DNA of 45,078 bases from the NCBI GenBank assembly GCA_015654695.1, contig JAATGJ010000073.1, positions 1 through 45,078 on the forward strand. The letters are read 5' to 3'. The translations under genes and the position numbers were made by a program. Of the stretch, positions 1-8,008 are shown in pieces; positions within the stretch are counted from its first letter, which is position 1, and each line of letters starts with the position of its first letter. Source of the DNA: Chitinophagales bacterium. Its GTDB lineage: Bacteria; Bacteroidota; Bacteroidia; Chitinophagales; Chitinophagaceae. The notes under the pieces are model-generated. The model saw nothing but the letters and a program-made list of their open reading frames with translations. It did not search any database and had not been told where the DNA came from.

Positions 1-14
1 AAACTCTCCATTGT
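1..14 (-). rRNA. 16S rRNA, 5' end only (partial)
   Basis: Read on the minus strand, the window edge ends in ACAATGGAGAGTTT. This is the start of bacterial 16S rRNA, where AGAGTTT is the first part of the universal 27F site. By analogy with E. coli, the mature 5' end lies about seven bases before AGAGTTT, near position 14. The rest of the gene lies outside the window. The three tandem promoters at 222-484 point towards it, which supports the call independently. Confidence 0.8.
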
Positions 15-147
15 AAATGTGTTGTTTGATACTGACAGTGTAAATCCTCTAAAAGAAAAGTAAACGTGTCAATTCGAAATGTTATTCGCTTGACTTACCT
101 TTTTTTCTGTCCCGATGGCTATCGGAACAGAGTGCTATTGTTTCCCA

Positions 148-160
148 ACTTTCAAAGATC
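148..160 (-). promoter_or_regulatory. boxA-like antitermination element in the rRNA leader
   Basis: The minus strand reads GATCTTTGAAAGT about 135 bases upstream of the 16S start and downstream of all three promoters. It resembles the TTCTTTGA-type boxA seen in Bacteroidetes rRNA leaders, where NusB/NusE would bind the nascent transcript. A short hairpin (CCGGA-TCAAG-TCCGG, 174-188) lies just upstream in the transcript and could be boxB-like. The assignment rests on position and partial similarity only. Confidence 0.4.
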
Positions 161-221
161 TTTTGGCTTTATCCCGGATCAAGTCCGGTACTTACCGCCA
201 CCCGTTTTTTAAACGGGAGTG

Positions 222-252
222 CAAAGGTAAGGGCCTATTTATTTCTACCAAA
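222..252 (-). promoter_or_regulatory. rRNA promoter, proximal (-33/-7 Bacteroidetes type)
   Basis: On the minus strand this is TTTG, a 19-base spacer, then TACCTTTG, a match to the Bacteroidetes primary sigma consensus TTTG / TAnnTTTG. It is the copy closest to the 16S start, giving a leader of a little over 200 bases. The palindrome CCCGTTTAAAAAACGGG follows four bases after the -7 box, at or just after the expected transcription start. Confidence 0.85.
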
Positions 253-336
253 TATTTTTTCGCTTTTACCCGAATTATTTGGCGTGAAAATCAATTTGTT
301 TTGTGAAGAACTATCCCGTTTTTTAAAAGCGGGTTG

Positions 337-367
337 CAAAGATACGGTATGGCGGGTTACCAGCAAA
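337..367 (-). promoter_or_regulatory. rRNA promoter, middle
   Basis: On the minus strand: TTTG, 19-base spacer, TATCTTTG. Its layout is the same as the proximal copy 115 bases away. An imperfect palindrome (CCCG ... CGGG, 315-333) sits in the same place immediately downstream of the -7 box. The shared layout suggests duplicated promoters. Confidence 0.85.
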
Positions 368-453
368 GTTTTCAAATGAGTTTTATTCACATTTGCCACA
401 CAACGTATTCACAAAATTCAGAGAACTAACCGCTTTATTTTCAAGACGGGGCG

Positions 454-484
454 CAAAGATAGGGAGCAGTACTTGCCTGCCAAA
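454..484 (-). promoter_or_regulatory. rRNA promoter, distal
   Basis: On the minus strand: TTTG, 19-base spacer, TATCTTTG, about 117 bases upstream of the middle copy. The downstream palindrome is more diverged here (CCCCGTCTTG ... AAGCGG, about 430-451). This is the outermost of three promoters serving the rRNA operon. The end of truA lies only about 80 bases further upstream. Confidence 0.8.
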
Positions 485-564
485 TCTTTTTTAAATGCAT
501 GCGCTTAATGTATACTGAAATGTATATTCAGCAAGGCTTTGAAGAGATAAAAGAAATTGATTGT

Positions 565-1353
565 TTATAAGAAGTATTCAGCAGGGTATTCTACAGAAAT
601 AATGAATAAACCGTGTGAGGGAACGCTAAAACTCGCTTTAGTACAGTCTTTGGCCAGAATTATATTCTGAAATTCCTCAATGGTCATCTTTCCCCTGCCA
701 ATTTTAAGCATTGTGGCGGTTAATGCCCTTACCATACCCCGTAAAAACCGATTTCCTTTTACATGATAAACGAGACAGTCATTCTCCCATATCCATTCGC
801 TTTCTGAAAGCTGGCAAATAAATGTCTTAACCTGTGTATTGCGTTTTGAGAAAGAAGTAAAATCATTATACCCTTTGATAATAGCCGCTGCCTGGTTTAG
901 CTTATCTATATCCAGCTTATATGGAAAGTAAAATGCCCTGTCCTTTAAAAAAGGGTCCTTGCGACGGTAAACAAAATACTTATACTCCCGGCTTATAGCA
1001 TCAAAACGACTATGGGCGTCTTCTTTAACAGGTATCAATCGTTTAATCACGATGTCATCGGGTAGAATAGCATTCATTTTATAGACGAATTGCACCTCTC
1101 TCCCCTCATCCCCTCCCCTTCTCTCCCAATTACTGTTATGATGCAAAAGTGAATTTGAATCAAAATGAAAGAAATTCTGCAGTGCATGTACTCCGGCATC
1201 TGTCCTGGAAGATGCGGTTAGTATGACTCTTTCTTTTTGAAGTACTTCAAACGCTTTTTCAATCTCCGCTTGTATAGTGTTCGCATTGTGCTGTACCTGG
1301 AAACCGCTGTAATTGGCGCCTTTATAAAAAACTTCAAGAAAATAGCGGGACAT
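565..1353 (-). CDS. truA: tRNA pseudouridine(38-40) synthase TruA
   Basis: This enzyme converts uridine to pseudouridine at positions 38-40 in the anticodon arm of tRNAs and acts in the cytosol. The 262-residue length is normal for the family. The catalytic motif SSRTDAGVHA is present, with nucleophile Asp52. The C-terminal half has the expected GNRFLRGMVRAL stretch. Odd feature: between the FHFD strand and the conserved NAILPDDI segment, residues about 71-87 are a low-complexity stretch (NWERRGGDEGREV). It is encoded by a nearly pure pyrimidine tract on the plus strand (1093-1143) and looks like an in-frame repeat insertion. The gene follows the DUF4476 gene by 22 bases and is probably cotranscribed with it. 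The start is the only sensible ATG. Confidence 0.95.
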   Translation of the reverse strand: MSRYFLEVFYKGANYSGFQVQHNANTIQAEIEKAFEVLQKERVILTASSRTDAGVHALQNFFHFDSNSLLHHNSNWERRGGDEGREVQFVYKMNAILPDDIVIKRLIPVKEDAHSRFDAISREYKYFVYRRKDPFLKDRAFYFPYKLDIDKLNQAAAIIKGYNDFTSFSKRNTQVKTFICQLSESEWIWENDCLVYHVKGNRFLRGMVRALTATMLKIGRGKMTIEEFQNIILAKDCTKASFSVPSHGLFIISVEYPAEYFL

Positions 1354-1375
1354 AGCAGCAAGTTAGCGATAAAGC

Positions 1376-2644
1376 CTAACGCAACATGGCTTTAAAACGG
1401 TTGATATAATATTCATCTTTTAATTCTGCTGATAGTGACGAAAAATTTTCCTGGTCAGAAACATATGTATATGCCATATCCAGGAATTTATATTTACCAG
1501 CATCATTCAAAAAAAGAGTGCTTAGATTTTTCAATTGCGCTGTTGTAAAACATTTGGATTTAAAAATCTTCTTAGCTTCATCTACCATCCCATCATCGCT
1601 GCTTTCTGCAGCCATTTTTTTGCGTAGTTTCAGAAAATCATTATCATTCGCTACCCCTGAACAATTAGTCTTTGTAACCTGCTTCTGCGCCGGAGCTTCT
1701 GCTTTGACAGGTTTTGTTTCTGCTTCACTTTGCTTTATGGTATCGTTGGAAGAAAGATCAAGGAATCTTTTGTCGTCTTTTGCCGGTTCTATTATTTCAG
1801 CAAGAGCTTTAGGCGGGTTGGGAATAACGATACGGATAGTATCTTTTTTGCCATTACCATAATCGTCAATAAAAACAAGCCCAAATCCTTCTGAAGTTGA
1901 GCTTTCCGATTTTTTGCTCACAACTGATTTTCTGTATTCAGGCTCCTGAACGCTTTTTGTTTCGGGTTCTTTACTAATAATTTCTTCGTTAGTTCTTACC
2001 AGCGGCTCTTCTTTCTTTACACCTGGTGCCTGCTCCTGCTTTGCAACCTGAGATTCCTGTTTTAGTACCGGTGGCTCCTCTTTTTTCTCCCCTTGTAGCT
2101 GATCCTGCTTAGTATCCTGGAGTTCTGTAACTGGCTTTTCTTCTTCATTTATAACAACAGGTTGAATGGCGCCAGATTTCACATCTGTCTTTACCAGTAC
2201 CGGCCTCTCCTTCAACGATGGATCATTAGCTGCTTTAGAAAGAATTTCTGTAAAGGGAGATACCTCCTTTGGTTCTGTTTTAATCAATGTCCCATTATTA
2301 GCAGGCAAAGACATTTGAATGGCCATTGTTTGCATATCAAAGAGGCCCCAGCCCTTTTCGGCAAAATTTTTTAACAGGTAACCATGATCTTTAGCTTTTA
2401 CATCTACGACAAATTTTTGTTCAGGCCATTTATTTTCCGGAAACCCTACATTAAAAGTATAACTGCTATCCCTCAGCCTGGAAAGTATGAGATATCCCGA
2501 AGCTGTAGAACTATGCACCTTCTCATTCATCTTTACAAAAAAAGCCTGTTCGGGCTCTGACTGCAGGTAGATAAAAAATAATTTCTGGGTGTATGCTGAT
2601 GAAAAAGTCAGCATTAGTAAAAACCCCAGCATGAATCTATTCAT
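1376..2644 (-). CDS. Secreted DUF4476-domain protein
   Basis: 422 residues. An N-terminal signal peptide (MNRFMLGFLLMLTFSSAYTQ) is followed by a globular region to about residue 120. Next is a long Lys/Glu/Gln/Pro-rich low-complexity linker, about residues 130-320, with repeated KKEEP/VKKEEP-like motifs. The C-terminal ~95 residues start at NCSGVANDNDF and end FKAMLR, and match the DUF4476 pattern seen in many Bacteroidetes exported proteins. The function is unknown; an envelope location is inferred from the signal peptide and linker. It lies 22 bases upstream of truA. A possible -7 box (TATTTTTG on the minus strand, 2667-2674) sits upstream of the start. Confidence 0.8.
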   Translation of the reverse strand: MNRFMLGFLLMLTFSSAYTQKLFFIYLQSEPEQAFFVKMNEKVHSSTASGYLILSRLRDSSYTFNVGFPENKWPEQKFVVDVKAKDHGYLLKNFAEKGWGLFDMQTMAIQMSLPANNGTLIKTEPKEVSPFTEILSKAANDPSLKERPVLVKTDVKSGAIQPVVINEEEKPVTELQDTKQDQLQGEKKEEPPVLKQESQVAKQEQAPGVKKEEPLVRTNEEIISKEPETKSVQEPEYRKSVVSKKSESSTSEGFGLVFIDDYGNGKKDTIRIVIPNPPKALAEIIEPAKDDKRFLDLSSNDTIKQSEAETKPVKAEAPAQKQVTKTNCSGVANDNDFLKLRKKMAAESSDDGMVDEAKKIFKSKCFTTAQLKNLSTLFLNDAGKYKFLDMAYTYVSDQENFSSLSAELKDEYYINRFKAMLR

Positions 2645-2752
2645 TTATCTGTATTTATTTTATCTCCAAAAATAACTCAAATTAAGCAACAACAGTTTGT
2701 TAAATACCATAGCCTTTCATCCAAATTCTGCTTACCTGATGCCTGACTGAAC

Positions 2753-2760
2753 TACATTTG
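2753..2760 (+). promoter_or_regulatory. -7 promoter element for the M1 peptidase gene
   Basis: TACATTTG matches TAnnTTTG and lies 18 bases before the ATG at 2779. The upstream -33 box is imperfect (TCTG, about 22 bases away). The short leader fits Bacteroidetes genes without a Shine-Dalgarno sequence. Confidence 0.5.
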
Positions 2761-2778
2761 CCGACTTAAACAAAATGT

Positions 2779-5268
2779 ATGAAGAAATTATTGTTCGTTA
2801 TTTTCTTTATTGCCCCGGGATATTTACTAATGGCCCAGCCAGGCGCAGCGAGGGATACCACATGGAAAAAAGAATACCGGGAAACAGCTACCCGTATCAA
2901 TGACCTGGTGCATACCAAACTGGATGCAAAATTTGATTACAGTAAGTCGCATATGAATGGGAAAGTTTGGATAACTCTCAAGCCCCACTTTTATACTACT
3001 GATTCGCTGACCCTGGATGCGAAAGGAATGGATATTCATAAAGTGGCCCTGGTAAAAGGAACTGCTATCAAAGATCTGAAATATAACTATGACAACAGGC
3101 AATTAAGAATAAGGCTTGATAAAAACTATAATGCTGATGAAGCTTATACTGTATATATTGACTACACGGCCAAACCCAATGAATTAGAGGTAAAAGGAAG
3201 CGCCGCTATCAATGACGCCAAAGGCTTATACTTCATCAATCCAAAAGGCGAAGAAAAAGACAAACCAACACAGATATGGACACAGGGTGAAACAGAAGCT
3301 ACATCTGTATGGTGTCCTACTATTGATAAGCCCAATCAAAAGACAACACAGGAAATGTATTTGACCGTGCCGGCAAAATATGTGACCCTGTCTAACGGGA
3401 AACTGATGAGTCAGAAGAAAAACGCAGATGATACAAGAACTGATTACTGGAAAATGGATCTTCCTAACGCGCCTTATCTTTTCTTCATGGGTGTTGGTGA
3501 TTATGCAATAATTAAAGATTCATGGAAGGGTAAAGAAGTAAACTATTATGTAGAAAAGGAATATGCCTCTGTTGCAAGAAAAATTTTCGGTCTTACTCCT
3601 GAAATGATCGGCTTCTTTTCCAAATTCACCGGTGTTGATTATCCCTGGGTGAAATATGCCCAGATAACAGGCCGTGACTATGTAAGCGGCGCTATGGAAA
3701 ATACTACAGCCACACTTCATGGCAGCTCGGCCCAGCAGGATGCAAGACAACTCACCGATGGAAATAGATGGGAATCTGTTGTGGCGCATGAATTGTTTCA
3801 CCAATGGTTCGGCGATTATGTAACCGCTGAAAGCTGGAGTAATATTACCATGAATGAATCATTCGCCAATTACAGTGAAACACTATGGGATGAATACAAA
3901 TATGGTAAAGATGCAGGCGATGCGCAGAATTTTGGAGATATGCAGGGCTACCTCGGAAGTAATAGCGCCAAAAAAGACCTTGTTCGTTTTTACTATAGCG
4001 ACAAAGAAGACGTGTTTGATGCTGTGAGCTATAACAAAGGTGGCCGCATACTGCACATGCTCCGCAACTATGTGGGCAATGAAGCCTTTTCAAAAGCTTT
4101 GAATCTTTATTTAACAACCAATAAATTCAAAAGCGGAGAGCCGCAGCAACTGCGCCTTGCTTTTGAGGAAATAACCGGCAGGGACCTGAACTGGTTCTGG
4201 AACCAATGGTATTATGGCAGCGGTCATCCTAAACTTGATATCAATTACAGTTACGATGATGTTGCTAAAAAAGCAAGAGTAATTGTCAACCAAACCCAGG
4301 CAGATAAAACTTTCAAACTTCCTGTTGCAGTGGATATTTATAATGGAGCCAATAAGGTCCGTTACCAGGTATGGGCAAAAAACAAAGTGGATACCTTTTA
4401 TTTTGATGCAGCACAGAAACCAGATCTTGTGAATTTTGATGCTGATAAAATTCTTTTAGCGGAAAAAAAGGAAAACAAAACCCTCGAAGAATATATTCAT
4501 CAATATAAATATGCCGGCAACTATCTTGACAGAAGGGAGGCTATTGATTTCATTTCTAAAAAACAGGATGATCCCAGAGCAGTTGATCTTCTAAAACTGG
4601 CGTTGAAGGACAAGTATAACGGTCTCCGCAATTTTGCGATAGGTAAAGTGGATCTGAAAAAAGATAATGTAAAACAAGCAACTGAATCCATTCTTGTTGA
4701 CCTGGCTAAAAATGATCCTGAACGCAGCACAAAAGCGGCCGCTATTGCCAAACTCGGTGAACTTAAAAACACGGCTTATATAACAGTTTTCAAAACAGCG
4801 GTAAATGATTCTTCTTATACTGTATCCGGCAATGCGCTGGAAGCTTTATCAGAAATTGATAATACTGCGGCATTCAATGAAGCAAAACGTTTGTCCGCAG
4901 TGCCTGCTAAAGGAAAATTAAATAGTGTTATTACGAATATTCTTATCAAATCGGGTGATGAGTCGTTAGCCGAAACCGTACTGAATACATTTGAAAAGAC
5001 ACCGTTTGGCCAGGCTAAATTGGATCTTGTAGAATCTATCGGTGATTTCCTCGGAAAATCAAAGAATACAGACCTCGTAAAAAAAGGTGTTGACGTTATT
5101 ACAAAGTTTCGTGATGCTGTTCCGGAAGCATTTAAAGGCCAAACCGATCCTTTTATCAATAGTTTTGTATTAAAAGGATTATTAAATAAGAAAACAGCAG
5201 CAGGATTAAAAGAACAGGCAGACTATATCAAGTCAAAAATACCGGAAGAAGATAAGAGAGGGTTTTAA
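2779..5268 (+). CDS. M1 family zinc aminopeptidase, exported
   Basis: 829 residues. It should remove N-terminal amino acids from peptides in the periplasm or at the surface. A signal peptide (MKKLLFVIFFIAPGYLLMAQ) is present. The substrate-binding GAMEN motif is at 304-308. The zinc site is HELFH at 337-341, with third ligand Glu360 in NESFA, exactly the HEXXH-X18-E spacing of the family. A C-terminal helical repeat region (about 570-829) follows the catalytic part, as in other M1 enzymes. It stands alone on the plus strand between two minus-strand operons and ends before a bidirectional terminator. Substrate preference cannot be read from the sequence. Confidence 0.93.
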   Translation: MKKLLFVIFFIAPGYLLMAQPGAARDTTWKKEYRETATRINDLVHTKLDAKFDYSKSHMNGKVWITLKPHFYTTDSLTLDAKGMDIHKVALVKGTAIKDLKYNYDNRQLRIRLDKNYNADEAYTVYIDYTAKPNELEVKGSAAINDAKGLYFINPKGEEKDKPTQIWTQGETEATSVWCPTIDKPNQKTTQEMYLTVPAKYVTLSNGKLMSQKKNADDTRTDYWKMDLPNAPYLFFMGVGDYAIIKDSWKGKEVNYYVEKEYASVARKIFGLTPEMIGFFSKFTGVDYPWVKYAQITGRDYVSGAMENTTATLHGSSAQQDARQLTDGNRWESVVAHELFHQWFGDYVTAESWSNITMNESFANYSETLWDEYKYGKDAGDAQNFGDMQGYLGSNSAKKDLVRFYYSDKEDVFDAVSYNKGGRILHMLRNYVGNEAFSKALNLYLTTNKFKSGEPQQLRLAFEEITGRDLNWFWNQWYYGSGHPKLDINYSYDDVAKKARVIVNQTQADKTFKLPVAVDIYNGANKVRYQVWAKNKVDTFYFDAAQKPDLVNFDADKILLAEKKENKTLEEYIHQYKYAGNYLDRREAIDFISKKQDDPRAVDLLKLALKDKYNGLRNFAIGKVDLKKDNVKQATESILVDLAKNDPERSTKAAAIAKLGELKNTAYITVFKTAVNDSSYTVSGNALEALSEIDNTAAFNEAKRLSAVPAKGKLNSVITNILIKSGDESLAETVLNTFEKTPFGQAKLDLVESIGDFLGKSKNTDLVKKGVDVITKFRDAVPEAFKGQTDPFINSFVLKGLLNKKTAAGLKEQADYIKSKIPEEDKRGF

Positions 5269-5340
5269 TACCCCTAACCCTAAAGGGAAATTTTAAAGTC
5301 ACTACTTAATTGAAATAACCTTATTATAAGATGAGATTTA

Positions 5341-5370
5341 AAAAACATCCTGTTATTATGGGATGTTTTT
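5341..5370. terminator. Bidirectional intrinsic terminator
   Basis: Perfect 10-bp stem AAAAACATCC / GGATGTTTTT with a 10-base loop. It has A/T runs on both sides, so it can end the M1 peptidase transcript (+) and the LemA/TPM operon (-). Confidence 0.8.
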
Positions 5371-5410
5371 CATTATTATTATTAATTACTCCTCTTTAAG
5401 GGCTGGGGGC

Positions 5411-6196
5411 TTACCAGCTTCCGCTTGATCCACCGCCTCCAAAACTACCGCCCCCGAAACCACCAAACCCGCCACTGCTACCTCCTCCGCTACTGCCACC
5501 TCCGCCACCGCCACTAAGTAAAGTACCAATGATCCAGCCAGTGCCAAAGTCTCTGTATCCCCTTCGTGACACCATGCCGCCACCTCTGCCGCCCCCCTTG
5601 CTGCTAAACAAAATGATCATAATTATAATAAATAGGATGGCCCCGAAACCAATGCCTTTACCTTTGCCCTTTCCATATCCTTTCGGCGCTGTATATCTTC
5701 CTGCCGCTGCAGTAATAATGTCGTCAGTAGCCTTATCAAGACCCCGGTAATAATTACCTTCTTTAAAATTGGGGATAATAGCATTATCAATAATGGCTTT
5801 GGTAATAAGGTCTGAGACTCTTCCTTCCAGACCATAACCCACCTGGATAGACACTTTTCTATTGCCCTGGCCTCCTCCTGTTGAGATCAAAATAACTACC
5901 CCGTTATTAAACTCTTTATTACCAACCCCCCATTTTCTTCCCAATGCAATAGCATAATCATCCGCTGAATATCCCTCAAGATTTTCTACAACAACAATAG
6001 CCACCTGGTTGGACGTACTGTCATCATAAGCAACCAGTTTCTGTTCCAGCGCCTGCACTTGCTCCGGTGTAAGAAATTTACCGGTAAAATCATTTACCAG
6101 TTTTGGTGGAGAGGGCCGGTTTGGAATTCCATTATCGTTCTGTGCCGAAGCGCAAAAGGAAATAAGCAATGCAATTATTCCTATAATTCTTTTCAT
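5411..6196 (-). CDS. TPM-domain membrane protein, YgcG type
   Basis: 261 residues. A signal peptide (MKRIIGIIALLISFCASAQ) precedes a TPM domain (about 30-165, with VNDFTG, QVAIVVVENLEG and NNGVVILIS strands). A hydrophobic helix (about 177-193) then leads into an extreme Gly/Ser-rich tail ending GGSSGSW. This is the YgcG/TPM layout seen in proteins that accompany LemA. The TPM domain faces the periplasm; its role is debated, with some plant and bacterial members linked to repair or phosphatase-like activity. It is last in a four-gene operon and lies 6 bases after the other TPM gene. The start is clear because the signal peptide begins there. Confidence 0.88.
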   Translation of the reverse strand: MKRIIGIIALLISFCASAQNDNGIPNRPSPPKLVNDFTGKFLTPEQVQALEQKLVAYDDSTSNQVAIVVVENLEGYSADDYAIALGRKWGVGNKEFNNGVVILISTGGGQGNRKVSIQVGYGLEGRVSDLITKAIIDNAIIPNFKEGNYYRGLDKATDDIITAAAGRYTAPKGYGKGKGKGIGFGAILFIIIMIILFSSKGGGRGGGMVSRRGYRDFGTGWIIGTLLSGGGGGGSSGGGSSGGFGGFGGGSFGGGGSSGSW

Positions 6197-6202
6197 GAAA
6201 TT

Positions 6203-6658
6203 TTAATTACCAAACACTATATCGTCCGGTAATTCATTTTTATCTGTGTTGTTATCAAAAGGGAAAGTAGCCTGTAATGCTTCACCTATATCAGTTACAC
6301 ATTGCCGGATACCCGCAGCATAATCTTCCCTGTTAAAATTGCTGATCAAAAGCTTTATTTCATTGTTCCAGTATTCCTGTCCAAGTTTTTTATGAATACC
6401 CTCATCCGCAAATACCGCTAACTGGCGATCTTTCATCGCCACGTACAGCAATACCGCATTGCGATCACTGGTCTTTTCCATTTTTAAACCAAAGAAGATT
6501 TCACCGGCCCTGTCAATAGCGTCCACATATTTGCAGCGGCTTTCTACGAATACACGTATCTCACCACTGGTGCGCTTTTCAGCATATTGAACAGCGTCAA
6601 CAATAAGTTTTTTTTCTTCCGCTGTAAAAAATGGTTTCTTCTTTAAGAATGGAAACAC
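6203..6658 (-). CDS. TPM-domain protein, soluble
   Basis: 151 residues without signal peptide or membrane helix. The TPM fold spans almost the whole chain (KRTSGEIRVFVES, NAVLLYVAMKDRQLAVFADEGI). It is the short cytosolic TPM paralogue that usually travels with the membrane-bound one. It lies 10 bases after the LemA gene and 6 before the YgcG-type gene. No catalytic residues can be assigned with confidence. Confidence 0.85.
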   Translation of the reverse strand: MFPFLKKKPFFTAEEKKLIVDAVQYAEKRTSGEIRVFVESRCKYVDAIDRAGEIFFGLKMEKTSDRNAVLLYVAMKDRQLAVFADEGIHKKLGQEYWNNEIKLLISNFNREDYAAGIRQCVTDIGEALQATFPFDNNTDKNELPDDIVFGN

Positions 6659-6668
6659 TTGTTGGGTT

Positions 6669-7256
6669 TTAAAATTTTATCTCTACCGCTTTACCACTGC
6701 CTGCTACCGCTTCAAATCCGTCCTTCTTGCTGAAGCCAAACAGCCCGCCAATAATATTGCATGGAAATGATCTCACTTTTTTATTATAAACAGCTATCGC
6801 TTCATTAAAATCATTTCGTGCCACTTTTATCCTTCTTTCAGTCCCTTCTAACTGGGTTTGTAAGCCGGAATACGCCGCTGTTCCTTTTAAATCAGGATAT
6901 TTTTCAATCACCAGTATGAGCCGGTTAGTCGCAGCTGCAAGGTTATCCTGCAACTGGGTTTGTGTTTTATAGTTATCGGCAGTCAGTTCATTATTTGATA
7001 ACCCCGATATAGCCCTTGACCTGGCTTCAGCAATTTCAGCTAATGTCTCCTTTTCAAATTCGGATACACCCTTCACTACATTCACCAGGTTAGGAACCAG
7101 GTCCAATCTCCGCTGATAGGTATTCTGTACTTCTGACCATTGCTGATTTACTTTTTCCTCTTTGTTTACAAGAGAATTATAAACAACAATCGTGGAAATA
7201 ATTACCACGGCCAGGATACCACTGACTATAAACCCGGCTTTTCTTTTGCTCTGCAT
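6669..7256 (-). CDS. LemA family protein
   Basis: 195 residues. One N-terminal transmembrane helix (about 8-27) is followed by the long helical LemA domain, with VNQQWSEVQNTYQRRLDLVPNL at the start and a conserved end (NEAIAVYNKKVRSFP, then a GLFGF turn). LemA proteins are inner-membrane anchored with a helical bundle outside; their function is not established. It is the second of two adjacent LemA paralogues and lies 12 bases downstream of the first. Confidence 0.9.
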   Translation of the reverse strand: MQSKRKAGFIVSGILAVVIISTIVVYNSLVNKEEKVNQQWSEVQNTYQRRLDLVPNLVNVVKGVSEFEKETLAEIAEARSRAISGLSNNELTADNYKTQTQLQDNLAAATNRLILVIEKYPDLKGTAAYSGLQTQLEGTERRIKVARNDFNEAIAVYNKKVRSFPCNIIGGLFGFSKKDGFEAVAGSGKAVEIKF

Positions 7257-7268
7257 TTAATAGGCTGG

Positions 7269-7862
7269 TTAGAATTGAACTTTCGGTGCTTTTTCAGCGC
7301 CTTCATCCGCTTTGAAACCTTCCTTGGCTTTGAAACCAAACATTCCTCCAAATAAATTCATCGGGAATGATCTCAATTTTACATTGTAGGTGTTCACGGC
7401 TTCATTAAACCCTCGCCGGGAATTGCGGATCTCATTTTCTATTTGCTCCAACTGGCTTTGCAATTTGGAAAAATTCTCCGTGGCTTTCAGTGTAGGATAT
7501 GCTTCTACAGTGGCTAATAAACGGCTAAGAGAGCCGGTTAACTGACCCTGCGCTGCCTGGAATTCAGCGATTTTTTCCGGCGTCAGGTTATCCGCATTTA
7601 TGTTTACACTTGTCGCTTTAGCCCTTGCCGCAATTACATCTGTCAGTGTTTTTTGCTCAAACTCCGCAGCGCCTTTTACTGTATTGACCAGGTTATCCAC
7701 CAGGTCAACCCTTTTCTGGTATTCCGTCTCTACATTACTCCATGATTTCTTTACATTCTCATCCTGTTTTACCAACCCGTTATACCCGCCGCAACTCCAT
7801 GCGCCAAGAATGAGGATAACGCCCAAAACGATTAACAACGTGAGATTTTTAGTTCCTTTCAT
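7269..7862 (-). CDS. LemA family protein, probable lipoprotein
   Basis: 197 residues from the ATG at 7862. A GTG seven codons upstream is possible but would spoil the signal. The N-terminus has a hydrophobic stretch ending in a lipobox-like GAWSC (Cys24), so this copy may be lipidated rather than spanning the membrane. The LemA domain follows (WSNVETEYQKRVDLVDNL ... NEAVNTYNVKLRSFP, with the GMFGF turn). It is first in the LemA-LemA-TPM-TPM operon. The two LemA copies align over their full length and differ mainly at the N-terminus. Confidence 0.88.
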   Translation of the reverse strand: MKGTKNLTLLIVLGVILILGAWSCGGYNGLVKQDENVKKSWSNVETEYQKRVDLVDNLVNTVKGAAEFEQKTLTDVIAARAKATSVNINADNLTPEKIAEFQAAQGQLTGSLSRLLATVEAYPTLKATENFSKLQSQLEQIENEIRNSRRGFNEAVNTYNVKLRSFPMNLFGGMFGFKAKEGFKADEGAEKAPKVQF

Positions 7863-8008
7863 AACAATTTTTATTTGTGACACCGAAATTAGAACATTTG
7901 CATTTCATCAGGGTAATTTTTCGGTTAGTCAAATAGTATTGTCGGTAAACGGCATTTTAATAACCTTGCGGCATGATTTTAGAGCCAAAAAGACTTCAAA
8001 TAATTCTT

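Noticed and set aside
115-306. 63-codon plus-strand ORF in the rRNA leader
   Set aside because: It runs across two hairpins and opposite to a clear promoter array; composition is not protein-like.
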